Below the pieces are notes generated by a model. That model was not told the origin of the DNA and made no database searches. It saw nothing but the letters and a program-made list of their open reading frames with translations. 64,000 nt of DNA, from assembly GCF_014334325.1 (NCBI RefSeq), contig NZ_JACSET010000003.1:186001-250000 (forward strand), read 5' to 3'. Positions 48,421 through 57,036 of the stretch are shown piece after piece. Each line of letters opens with the position of its first letter. The first letter of the stretch is position 1. Source of the DNA: Treponema sp. Marseille-Q4130 (GTDB lineage: Bacteria > Spirochaetota > Spirochaetia > Treponematales > Treponemataceae). The position numbers and the translations under genes were made by a program.

Positions 48421-50144
48421 TGTTTAAAAACCGCAATACCGATTTGGCAAAGCTCGACGGCAAACGTTTTGCCTTGAATCTCGACGGTGTCATGACGGCG
48501 CTCAGCTTTGTGATTTTGTTTATCGTTGTCATCATTCCGATCTTTATGATCATCTACAACGCGTTTTTTTACGAACACCGATTCGACTTGGGTTTGTTTG
48601 CACGCGTCATCGGCAACAAAGACAATATCGGCGCCATGTGGAATACGATCGTCATCGCGTTTTGGGTGACGGTGCTCGGTACGATCGTGGGGCTTTTTTA
48701 CGCGTGGCTGCTCGGCAGAAGCGACATCCCGCTCAAAGGCCTCATGCGCAGCCTCTTTACGATCCCGTATATGTTTCCGCCGTTTTTCGGAGCGATGGCG
48801 TGGGACTTGATGCTTTCCGCTCGCGGCGGCTATATCAACAATTGGATCATGGCGACTTTCCATTTGCAAAAGGCGCCCGTCAACATCAATTCGGTGTGGG
48901 GTATCATATTCGTCGAAGTGTCGTATTATTTTCCGTTCGTGTTTATGCAGGTCGTCAGCGCGCTTGAACGCATGGATCCGACGCTTGAAGAATCCGCGCG
49001 CATCGCCGGTGCAAAGCAGGGCTACGTTATCAGAAGGATTACGCTTCCGCTCGTGCTGCCTGCCATATCGTCGGGTGCGCTGCTCATCCTCATTTCATCG
49101 CTCGCGCATTTCGGCGTTCCGTCGATTCTCGGATTTTCGCAAAATATCTATACGCTGCCGACGAAGATTTATCAATTGATAAACCGTGCGGCCGGCGATT
49201 TCAACGGCATCCGCGAAGGGGCGGCTCTTTCGGTTTTGCTCGTCATCGTCGTGTCGATCGCTCTCGTTATTCAAAAGCTCGTGCTGCGCTCGGGCAGTTA
49301 CGATATCATCAAAGGAAAGAGCATGCGCCCGACGCTGATCAAATTGCGCCACGGAAAATATCCGCTGCTGGTTATCGCATTTTTGTCACTCATCGTCATC
49401 GTGCTCGTACCGCTCGTCATGATTTTCCTCGTCGGATTTTTGAAAGCGTACGGACTGCCGCTTACGTTTGCAAACTTTACGTTTAAAAATTATGCGAACA
49501 TATTGTTCGGCAATAAAATGGTAACGGATTCGATCCGCAATTCGCTGTTTCTTTCCGTTTCCGCCGGCGTGTTGAGTATGTTCCTCGGCGTTATGATCGC
49601 GTACGTTGTCAACAAAATCAAACCGAAGGGCAAGGGCATTTTGGAAATCGTTTCGGTACTTCCGTATTCGATTCCGGGAACGGTACTCGCCATCGGCGTT
49701 ATCCTCGCGTGGTCGGGCGTCATCTTCCATATCAATTTATACAATACGATTTGGATCATCCTCATCGCGTACATCGCGCGTTATCTGTCGTTTTCGATGA
49801 AGTCCGCGTCCGCGTCTCTGCAGCAAGTGCATCCGTCTCTCGAAGATGCCGCGCGTTCGTGCGGGGCGTCTCACAGCGAAGCGCTCAAAGACATAACGCT
49901 GCCTCTTATCCGGCCGGCGATGGTGTCGGGATTTTTCCTGATCTTTTTGCCCGCCATGCGCGAACTCACCACATCGGTGCTGCTCTACGGTCCGTATACG
50001 CGGACGCTCGGGGTGGCGATTTACTCGCTGCGCAGCGACGGTTATATCCAGAGAGCTTCCGCGCTCGCTTCGGTAGCCATCATATTGATCATCGTGTGCA
50101 ATACGATCGTCACGCAGATCACAAAAGAGAGAAAAGGAAGGTAG
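48417..50144 (+). CDS. Iron-type ABC transporter permease, fused double domain
   Basis: 575 residues with two BPD_transp_1 halves of about six helices each, the FbpB layout. The EAA-type coupling motifs are ESARIAGAKQGYVIRRITLPL in the first half and EDAARSCGASHSEALKDITLP in the second. It forms the whole membrane channel alone. Overlaps the first ATPase gene and is followed by the second after 4 bp. Confidence 0.92.
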   Translation: MMFKNRNTDLAKLDGKRFALNLDGVMTALSFVILFIVVIIPIFMIIYNAFFYEHRFDLGLFARVIGNKDNIGAMWNTIVIAFWVTVLGTIVGLFYAWLLGRSDIPLKGLMRSLFTIPYMFPPFFGAMAWDLMLSARGGYINNWIMATFHLQKAPVNINSVWGIIFVEVSYYFPFVFMQVVSALERMDPTLEESARIAGAKQGYVIRRITLPLVLPAISSGALLILISSLAHFGVPSILGFSQNIYTLPTKIYQLINRAAGDFNGIREGAALSVLLVIVVSIALVIQKLVLRSGSYDIIKGKSMRPTLIKLRHGKYPLLVIAFLSLIVIVLVPLVMIFLVGFLKAYGLPLTFANFTFKNYANILFGNKMVTDSIRNSLFLSVSAGVLSMFLGVMIAYVVNKIKPKGKGILEIVSVLPYSIPGTVLAIGVILAWSGVIFHINLYNTIWIILIAYIARYLSFSMKSASASLQQVHPSLEDAARSCGASHSEALKDITLPLIRPAMVSGFFLIFLPAMRELTTSVLLYGPYTRTLGVAIYSLRSDGYIQRASALASVAIILIIVCNTIVTQITKERKGR

Positions 50145-50148
50145 AGCC

Positions 50149-51258
50149 GTGGCTCAAGTCGTATTAAAACACGTTACGAAAAAATTCGAAGAAAAATCGA
50201 TAGAGTCGGTTGTCGCGGTAGACGACTTCAATCTCGAAATTGAAGAGGGCGAATGCTTTTCGTTTCTCGGCCCGTCGGGCTGCGGTAAAACGACGACGCT
50301 CCGCATGATCGCGGGCTTCGAAGATTTAACCGAAGGCGAAATTCATTTATGCGGGCGGCCGGTGTCGGTCAAAAGCAAAAACTTGTACGTGCCGCCGGAA
50401 GAACGCGGATTGGGTATGGTGTTTCAAGCGTTCGCGGTGTGGCCGCACATGAACATTTTCGAAAACGTCGCGCTGCCGCTCAAAGTGCAAAAAGTCGCAC
50501 GGAACGAAATCAAAGAGCGGGTTGCCGCAGCTCTTTCGTATACGAATTTGGACGGATTGGAATCGCTCTATCCGGGAAATCTTTCCGGCGGACAGCAGCA
50601 GCGCATCGCTCTTGCGCGCGCGATCGTGACGAATCCGAAAGTCATGCTGCTCGACGAACCGCTTTCGAATCTCGATCCGAAACTTCGCGAGTCGATGCGT
50701 TTCGAAATCAAAGAACTGCAGAAAAAATTCAATTTTACGATCATCTTCGTCACGCACGATCAGTCCGAAGCGATGGCACTGTCCGACCGCATGATGGTCA
50801 TGGACATGGGAAAGATCGTCCAAATCGATACGCCGCGCAATCTTTACAACAAACCGGTGAACAGATTCGTGCACAGCTTTTTGGGAAAATCGACCTTTGT
50901 CAAAGTCGAAATCAAAGACGGCAAAGCGTATCCCGACGGCGATTATTCGCAGGCCATTCCGTGCCGGCTTCCCGACGACGCGTCGAACGGGGAAAAGCGT
51001 TTTATGGCGGCGCGCCCGAATGCGATCAATCTGAATAAATCGGTCGGATATAAAACGAAAATCGAAAAGCGCGTGTTCCTCACCGATTGCACCGAATACT
51101 ACGTAAAAGTCGGCGGACAGATGCTCCTCGTGCAGACGCCGCACCGCGTCGTATTCAGACAGGGAGAGGAGTGCCGCGTCGATTTGGTCGGCGTCATGTG
51201 GTATAAAGACGACGATAAAAACTCCGAAGAAGAGCGCGCCCGTCGCCAACTCGTCTAA
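50149..51258 (+). CDS. Iron-type ABC transporter ATP-binding protein 2
   Basis: 369 residues from GTG 50149 with GGAAGG upstream. Walker A GPSGCGKTTTLRMI, signature NLSGGQQQRIALARAI, Walker B VMLLDEPLSNLDP, C-terminal OB-like domain. It is a paralogue of the ATPase at 47311 in the same operon, so the two may form a heterodimer. The last codons and stop lie in the 81-bp direct repeat that brackets the next gene. Confidence 0.92.
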   Translation: MAQVVLKHVTKKFEEKSIESVVAVDDFNLEIEEGECFSFLGPSGCGKTTTLRMIAGFEDLTEGEIHLCGRPVSVKSKNLYVPPEERGLGMVFQAFAVWPHMNIFENVALPLKVQKVARNEIKERVAAALSYTNLDGLESLYPGNLSGGQQQRIALARAIVTNPKVMLLDEPLSNLDPKLRESMRFEIKELQKKFNFTIIFVTHDQSEAMALSDRMMVMDMGKIVQIDTPRNLYNKPVNRFVHSFLGKSTFVKVEIKDGKAYPDGDYSQAIPCRLPDDASNGEKRFMAARPNAINLNKSVGYKTKIEKRVFLTDCTEYYVKVGGQMLLVQTPHRVVFRQGEECRVDLVGVMWYKDDDKNSEEERARRQLV

Positions 51259-51314
51259 TTGCGCGGAGTGCTTGCGTAAAGCTTATGCGCAAAGCGCTTC
51301 CGACGGCACAGTGC
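51234..51314 (+). repeat. 81-bp direct repeat, left copy
   Basis: Runs from the last codons of the second ATPase gene (gcgcgcccgtcgccaactcg) to GACGGCACAGTGC. The right copy at 52199-52279 has only four mismatches. It contains the internal inverted repeats TTGCG...CGCAA and GCGC-aaa-GCGC-like sequence. Confidence 0.9.
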
Positions 51315-51328
51315 ATTTGCATCCAAGT

Positions 51329-52105
51329 TTACAGCTTTTCCACTTCCGCTTCGCTGAGGCCGGTCATTGCGCAAATTTCCGCCACTTGATAATTGTGAGC
51401 GCGCATCAACTTTGCCGTTTCAATGGCTTTTTGATATGAACCTTCGGCAAAGCCTTTATCCCGGGCATCCATTTCAAACCCCGACATAAAGCGGTATTCC
51501 TGCCGTGCCTGTTCACTTTTTTTTACAGTTTGTATCATCGTTTCTATCCTCCCTGTATATTCCGTATTTGCGGCTCCTGTCTTGAGATATTCCAAAAAAC
51601 CTTTGAGCTCCGCATCCTTGGTTTTATTAAAAGCTTCCGCGTTTATTATAATCTTTTTTGTACCGTCTTGTAAGGGCGTTTGCCGGTTTTCAATGCAGAT
51701 GTTTTCAAAGGTGTAAAGCGGCCGGCCTTTGCCGAGTGCATCGAAAAGGCAGACGAAAATAATGTAGCAGTCGTTTAAGGCTTTGTAATGCGTTCCCTTG
51801 TCCAAGAATGCTATGTCAATCGCTGCTTGATAGTATCGCATACGTTTCGGGATATTGTGTTCGTTCGATACCTGCATTTCGATATCGTAAGATTTGCCCG
51901 CTTCGTCTTTTACAAGTAAGTCGAGGCGTACCGACTTTGCTGCAACGCCGGTCGCTACGGTGTTTTGTGGCGACAGGTAGGCAATCTTCCCGATCTCATT
52001 TGCCAAGACCATTTCGAGGAATTCTTTACAAATACCTTCATCCTGCATGATTTTACAGAACATAAAATCGTCGGCGATAGTCAGATCGTCAAAACTTTTG
52101 TGCAT
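51329..52105 (-). CDS. Rpn-family recombination-promoting nuclease / PD-(D/E)XK transposase-like protein
   Basis: 258 residues. The start DDLTIADDFMFCKIMQDEGI and the nuclease core VRLDLLVKDEAGKSYDIEMQV (Asp, then Glu-x-Gln of the PD-(D/E)XK fold) are typical, as are IPKRMRYYQAAIDIAFLDKG and the C-terminal AEICAMTGLSEAEVEKL. These proteins (Rpn; PF12784-like) nick DNA and raise recombination and are often scattered in multiple genomic copies. The gene sits between two 81-bp direct repeats, so it looks inserted or duplicated as a unit. Confidence 0.88.
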   Translation of the reverse strand: MHKSFDDLTIADDFMFCKIMQDEGICKEFLEMVLANEIGKIAYLSPQNTVATGVAAKSVRLDLLVKDEAGKSYDIEMQVSNEHNIPKRMRYYQAAIDIAFLDKGTHYKALNDCYIIFVCLFDALGKGRPLYTFENICIENRQTPLQDGTKKIIINAEAFNKTKDAELKGFLEYLKTGAANTEYTGRIETMIQTVKKSEQARQEYRFMSGFEMDARDKGFAEGSYQKAIETAKLMRAHNYQVAEICAMTGLSEAEVEKL

Positions 52106-52198
52106 AAATGACCTCCGTTATATATATCGCGAAGATATTGCGATTTCGGAGTTTTTTGTAAAATGTAAGTTTCCTGTGCCGTACGCTCGTTGCAAGCT

Positions 52199-52279
52199 GC
52201 GCGCCCGTCGCCAATTCGTATAATTGCGCGGAGTGCTTGCGTAAAGTTTATGCGCAAAGCGCTCCCGACGGCACAGTGC
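52199..52279 (+). repeat. 81-bp direct repeat, right copy
   Basis: 95% identical to 51234-51314 and 965 bp downstream of it. It includes the copied 3' end of the ATPase gene (cgcccgtcgccaattcg) without the rest of that gene. Confidence 0.9.
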
Positions 52280-52352
52280 CGGATGCGGGACTCGAGTGCT
52301 GAAAAAGCGGCGCATTTGTGCTATACTTATTAAAAGCAGGTTTTTGCTTTCG

Positions 52353-54626
52353 ATGAGTATGAAAAGTTCTACTTCGTATTACGCGGCATTTACGTGGCTG
52401 TTTCACTTTCTCACTGCAGCTCTGTCCTTTGTCGTCGTCGTCGCGATTTTGAGCGCGGCGCACGAAAAAATGGTACTGCGCGCCATTTCCAATATGACCG
52501 GCGAACTCGTGCAGTATGCCGACAGCACGGCAAAACAAGTGCACACGATGCTGACCGCCTGCACATATCAGAACTTTTACAATCCCCAAGTAACGAAACT
52601 GCGCACACAGGCCGACGTTTCCAATTTTGACGCGATACTCGCGATCAGGGTATTGAATTCGTTTACGAGCTCGAACGGCTTTATCGATTCGGTGTACGTG
52701 TACAACGCTCGCCGCGCATACGTCTATTCGACAAAGGAAACGGGTTCCGATACGTGCGGCGATTTTCCCGACAGGGGGGCCGTCGAATTGCTGACCTCAA
52801 AGGACGCGAGTTATCCGTATTTGATTTGGAGGGGCGATGTGTATTCGCTTATCATTTCGGAAACGGACGCCCGTGGCGTATGCACGAATGCGATGATGGT
52901 CAATTTCGACGCAAAAGAATTTAATAAATTGTATTTTCAATTTCCGTACGACAACTGCGTGCTCTACCGCCTCGATACCGATGAAATCGTGTTTCCCGAT
53001 GTCGTTTCCGAAAATACGGCTTCCTGCGATTTTTCGGCGATACGGAACGCTTCGGCACTTTCGGGCTACATAACGGTAAAACCGCGCGCATCGGGGTATG
53101 CGGCGGGAAAGAAGGTGAGAGACACATCGTTTATCTATTCGTATCTTGCAGACCCGCAGCTCTACTATATACGCTGCATCGACGCCGACAGGCTTTCGTA
53201 CGAACTCGAAAGTTTTCGGACGACCGCCGTACAGGTTGCCGCGATTATCCTCATAAGCTGGCTTTTCGTTTCGCTGCTCATATTGATACGCTTTTACGTT
53301 CCGCTCAAAAAAGTTGTTAATTTTTTTGCCGTACAAACAGGGCAGAACGTTTCCGGTGAAGATGCGGTTTTTAATAATATCGATCAGTATCTTCAAAAAG
53401 AGCTCGTAAGCAAAGAAGCATCCGCTTCCATATTAAAGCGGGAATATCTGAAACAGCTGCTTACCTCTCCCGCTCCGGACGATGTCGATTTGCAAACGGC
53501 TTTCGGCGGCTGTGAAACCGAGCTCGATACATCGCATCCGCTGTACATCGTTTTAACCGCGTCCGAACTTTTGCCGGGTGTCGAACGAACGGCAGCGCAA
53601 CCGGCATCGGCGGCGGCAGAAAAATCCGCCGCCGAATCTGTAAAATGTGCGCCGGCGGAAACCGCGCGGCAAGGGGATGCTCCGTGTGCGGCGGAACGCG
53701 TTGCCGTCGACGATCTCTTTGCGTTTATCGTTCAGTTTTCGAGCGAAGAAAAAGCGTCCGCATATTTTGAGCGCATCGCGGGGAACAAAAAAGCCTTTGC
53801 GGTTATTTCCGAAAAAATCTGCGGCGCGTGCGATATGTACCGTTCTTTTACACGACTTCGGGAATTGTATGCGGCGCGCATCTTTTACCGCGAAAAAGGG
53901 GCGGCGTATGAGCGTTATATCGATACGCGGAAAAGCGGCATGCGCTATCCGGAAGCGATCGAAGCGAAATTGATGCAGGCGCTCCGGGCCGGTAACCGTG
54001 CGGCGGCGGAAGCCTCTTACGGCGATACGGTACGCGAACTCTGCGAATACCGATACGCCGCGATCGTGTTTAATTTGAAGCGCCTTTATGTAAACCTTAC
54101 GGCCGCGTTGGACGGTACGCCCTCCGCCGAAAAAGAGGAACGGTTGTACGACAGCGCCGACCGCATCGCGCTCGTCATCGAACAGGCGAAAGATATTTCG
54201 GACATAGATGCGGAGTATTATGCGCTTATGGAAAAGATCTGTGCGCAGAGCGAAGAGCAGCATAAGCAAAAGCAAAAGAAAACGGCCGAACGGATCAAAC
54301 GGATCGTCGACGAGCAATTGTACGATGCACAGCTTTCTTCAAAGGCGATCGCGGACAGTCTCGGCTTGTCCGATACCTATGTTTCGAAATTGTTTAAAGC
54401 GTCGGAAAATATTTCGATCGCAAATTATATCAATGAAGCGCGGATGGCGCATGCAAAGCGGCTTTTGCTGGAAACCGATTTGACGATAAAAGAGATCGCC
54501 GAGCGGATCGGCATATCGAACAGTCAATATTTTTACGTGCTGTTTCGAAAATATTTCGGCGCGTCTCCCGCGCAGTTCAGGATGCGGCCGGAGCAGCTGA
54601 CGGAAAAAGCCTATGGCGACGATTAA
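52353..54626 (+). CDS. Membrane-anchored AraC-family regulator with extracytoplasmic sensor (YesN-like)
   Basis: 757 residues from ATG 52353 (TATACT -10 at 52323). Membrane helix 1 near residues 12-32 (FLTAALSFVVVVAILSAA) is followed by an extracytoplasmic sensor of about 260 residues, probably double-Cache-like. Helix 2 (QVAAIILISWLFVSLLILI) comes next, then a cytoplasmic linker with an Ala/Glu-rich insert. The C-terminal AraC double helix-turn-helix includes LSSKAIADSLGLSDTYVSKLF and LTIKEIAERIGISNSQYFYVL. It likely senses an external carbohydrate and activates the transporter genes downstream. Its end overlaps the next gene by 14 bp. Confidence 0.9.
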   Translation: MSMKSSTSYYAAFTWLFHFLTAALSFVVVVAILSAAHEKMVLRAISNMTGELVQYADSTAKQVHTMLTACTYQNFYNPQVTKLRTQADVSNFDAILAIRVLNSFTSSNGFIDSVYVYNARRAYVYSTKETGSDTCGDFPDRGAVELLTSKDASYPYLIWRGDVYSLIISETDARGVCTNAMMVNFDAKEFNKLYFQFPYDNCVLYRLDTDEIVFPDVVSENTASCDFSAIRNASALSGYITVKPRASGYAAGKKVRDTSFIYSYLADPQLYYIRCIDADRLSYELESFRTTAVQVAAIILISWLFVSLLILIRFYVPLKKVVNFFAVQTGQNVSGEDAVFNNIDQYLQKELVSKEASASILKREYLKQLLTSPAPDDVDLQTAFGGCETELDTSHPLYIVLTASELLPGVERTAAQPASAAAEKSAAESVKCAPAETARQGDAPCAAERVAVDDLFAFIVQFSSEEKASAYFERIAGNKKAFAVISEKICGACDMYRSFTRLRELYAARIFYREKGAAYERYIDTRKSGMRYPEAIEAKLMQALRAGNRAAAEASYGDTVRELCEYRYAAIVFNLKRLYVNLTAALDGTPSAEKEERLYDSADRIALVIEQAKDISDIDAEYYALMEKICAQSEEQHKQKQKKTAERIKRIVDEQLYDAQLSSKAIADSLGLSDTYVSKLFKASENISIANYINEARMAHAKRLLLETDLTIKEIAERIGISNSQYFYVLFRKYFGASPAQFRMRPEQLTEKAYGDD

Positions 54627-56781
54627 AGACATTGCAAATCTTGCAGGTGTTTCTCACGGAACCGTTTCGAACGTGCTCAATAAAAAAGGAAACGTCAGCG
54701 TACAAAAAATCAATCTCGTCGAAAATGCCGTACGGCAGCTGGGGTTTAAACCCAATGCGCAGGCGAAGCAGCTGAAACAGGGAAAGACGAACAGAGTCGC
54801 AATCATCGTACCGAAGCTGCATATAAAACGATACGGAGATCTGTATGCGGGCGTCGCCTTTGTACTGAACGATTCCGATTACGATCTTACGATTTACAGT
54901 ACCGACGATTCCGGCGAAAAGGAAACGAGGCTCGTCGATACGATATGCGCGGAAAATCCGAGCGCGCTCATCGTCATAAGCGCTTCCCTGCAGCGTATTG
55001 CACGGTATAAAGATTCGATGCTTTTTTATGTGGAACGCCGCGTGTCCGATCCCGACGCGTTTTTTTACGCTTTCGATTTTGAGCGTGCGGGTACGGAGCT
55101 TGCCGAAAGCGCCGTAAAAAACGGACGGCGGAAGGTTGCCGTGTTTTGCGGCCCGGCACGATACAGCTGCAACGAAGACTTCGTCCGCGGCTGTATTTCG
55201 GTTTTAAAAAATGCCGGCTGCCGCTGTTCGGTTTTTTATTCGGAAGAGTCGATGTGCGCGAATACGGCGTTTGCGATCGTATCGGATGATGCCGCGTTCG
55301 ATGCCGTACTTGTTTTCGGACATGAAAACGAAGAATATGTGAAAACCGCTCATGCGTATTACAATCCCGCTTCTCCTTTGCAAATTTTTACCGTAACAAA
55401 TAAATCGATGATGCACGGATTCGGGGCAGTATTGTATGAATTGAATTATAAATATCTCGGCTGCCGAATCGCACAGCGCATTTTGCATAAAACATCGGAG
55501 ACGGAAAAAGAATGTATCTTTCCCGCCGACGGCTTTTTGAATTCGAGCGAACCGACCCGCCGCATCGCAAAGCGCGAGCAGATCAATTTGCTTACGTTGA
55601 ACAGTCCTACGGCCTATGCGCTGAAAGCTCTCGCTCCGTCTTTTGCCGCGAAAACGGGTATCGCGCTGAAAATCATCACAATGCCGTACGACGAATTGTA
55701 CAAAGCGGCAGCGGAGAGCAAAGACAGCAAAGCGTACGATTTGATACGGCTCGATATGATGTGGCTGACCGAAATCGGCGGAGCGATTTTTTTGCCGATC
55801 GATCTCGAAACCGATCCCTATAAAACGATCTCCGAATCTTTTTCGACGAAAATTCCGCGCGATTATTATTATTCGGAAAATAAAATCGTCGCCTTACCCT
55901 TCGATATAAGCGTGCAGATGCTGTATTATCGGAAAGATCTCTTTGAAGACAGCCTCATACGCCGCTCTTTTTTTGAAGCGACGAAGCGGCAGCTCACCCT
56001 TCCGAAAACCTATGCCGAATACGATGAGATCGCGTCGTTTTTTACGAAAACGCGGAATGAAAAATCTCCCACCGATTACGGCACGTCGTTAGTGATCGGT
56101 TCGTCGGCAACTGCGGCTTGCGAATTTTTGCCGCGCTACCGTTCATACGGCGGCCGCTTTTACGACGATGCGGGCCGCATAAACGTTACCGATCCGCTTT
56201 TCCGTAAAGCGTTGATCGAGCACATAAAAAGCGCTGAGTGCATTCCGAAGCATACGCTGAACTGGTGGTCGGAAGCGATGAGCGAATTCGCGTCGGGAAG
56301 CACGGCTATGACCGTCGTCTTTTGCAATTATGCGTCCGCAATCATGCACTATAAAAATTCCGAATTTGTCAATAAAATCGGTTTTTCGCAAGTACCCGGC
56401 GGCTTTCCGCTTTTGGGCGGAGGCAGCATCGGCATTTCCAAAAATACCGCGAAGCTCGACGCTGTCCGCGAATTTTTTTTATGGCTGTACTCCGATCACA
56501 CTGCTTCGATGATTTCGTATCTCGGCGGCTATATCAACAATAAAAAATTATTGTCCGATATCGATATTTTGAGTTTGTATCCGTGGATAGCGGGGGTCGA
56601 CGCGGCGATGGCCGACGGACGGCGCCACGACGAAGTGCCGAACGCCGCATTTAACGAATATCGATTTGAAAAGATACTCGGCTCGTCCATCCGTTCGGCG
56701 CTGTTCGGTATTTTGGACGTCGATTCCGCGATCGCCGAAGCGCAAAAAAATCTCGATGCCGCATTTAATCGACCGAAATAG
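54613..56781 (+). CDS. LacI-family repressor fused to an ABC-type solute-binding domain
   Basis: 722 residues, about twice a normal LacI protein. Residues 1-56 are the LacI DNA-binding region (IKDIANLAGVSHGTVSNVLN plus hinge). Residues 60-320 are the usual periplasmic-binding-like core (VAIIVPKLHIKRYGDLYAGV). From 323 to the end is a second ligand-binding unit of the family 1 extracellular solute-binding class: YDLIRLDMMWLTEIGGAIFLP, IVALPFDISVQMLYYRKDLF, MTVVFCNYASAI and GFSQVPGGFPLLGGGSIGISK. There is no signal peptide or membrane helix, so the solute-binding unit works in the cytoplasm as an extra sensor. It lies just upstream of a binding protein of the same class. Confidence 0.9.
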   Translation: MATIKDIANLAGVSHGTVSNVLNKKGNVSVQKINLVENAVRQLGFKPNAQAKQLKQGKTNRVAIIVPKLHIKRYGDLYAGVAFVLNDSDYDLTIYSTDDSGEKETRLVDTICAENPSALIVISASLQRIARYKDSMLFYVERRVSDPDAFFYAFDFERAGTELAESAVKNGRRKVAVFCGPARYSCNEDFVRGCISVLKNAGCRCSVFYSEESMCANTAFAIVSDDAAFDAVLVFGHENEEYVKTAHAYYNPASPLQIFTVTNKSMMHGFGAVLYELNYKYLGCRIAQRILHKTSETEKECIFPADGFLNSSEPTRRIAKREQINLLTLNSPTAYALKALAPSFAAKTGIALKIITMPYDELYKAAAESKDSKAYDLIRLDMMWLTEIGGAIFLPIDLETDPYKTISESFSTKIPRDYYYSENKIVALPFDISVQMLYYRKDLFEDSLIRRSFFEATKRQLTLPKTYAEYDEIASFFTKTRNEKSPTDYGTSLVIGSSATAACEFLPRYRSYGGRFYDDAGRINVTDPLFRKALIEHIKSAECIPKHTLNWWSEAMSEFASGSTAMTVVFCNYASAIMHYKNSEFVNKIGFSQVPGGFPLLGGGSIGISKNTAKLDAVREFFLWLYSDHTASMISYLGGYINNKKLLSDIDILSLYPWIAGVDAAMADGRRHDEVPNAAFNEYRFEKILGSSIRSALFGILDVDSAIAEAQKNLDAAFNRPK

Positions 56782-56924
56782 CAAAAATGTCAGCTGATAT
56801 TTTCCAAGCTCGGCATTCGAGCAAAAATTGAGATATTTTGGCTGCGGTCATGGCAAAAATTCTAGAAATACTATACAAATGTATTAAAATCTAAAAAAAA
56901 CAAGGATTTTGTAAAAAAAATAAT

Positions 56925-56953
56925 TTGACACGTACCAATTCATGGTATATACT
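56925..56953 (+). promoter_or_regulatory. Consensus promoter with operator-like repeat for the sugar transporter
   Basis: TTGACA (56925-56930), 17-base spacer, TATACT (56948-56953). The spacer contains TACCA-ATTCA-TGGTA (56933-56947), a position where a repressor would block polymerase; the fused LacI regulator is the obvious candidate. Confidence 0.7.
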
Positions 56954-57036
56954 TTATATAATACGGCATTGCAGAAAATGCAGGTTTTCGAAGCTGCCGT
57001 ATCGGTGCGCGTATCGCACTATCTGCAGGAGGACGT

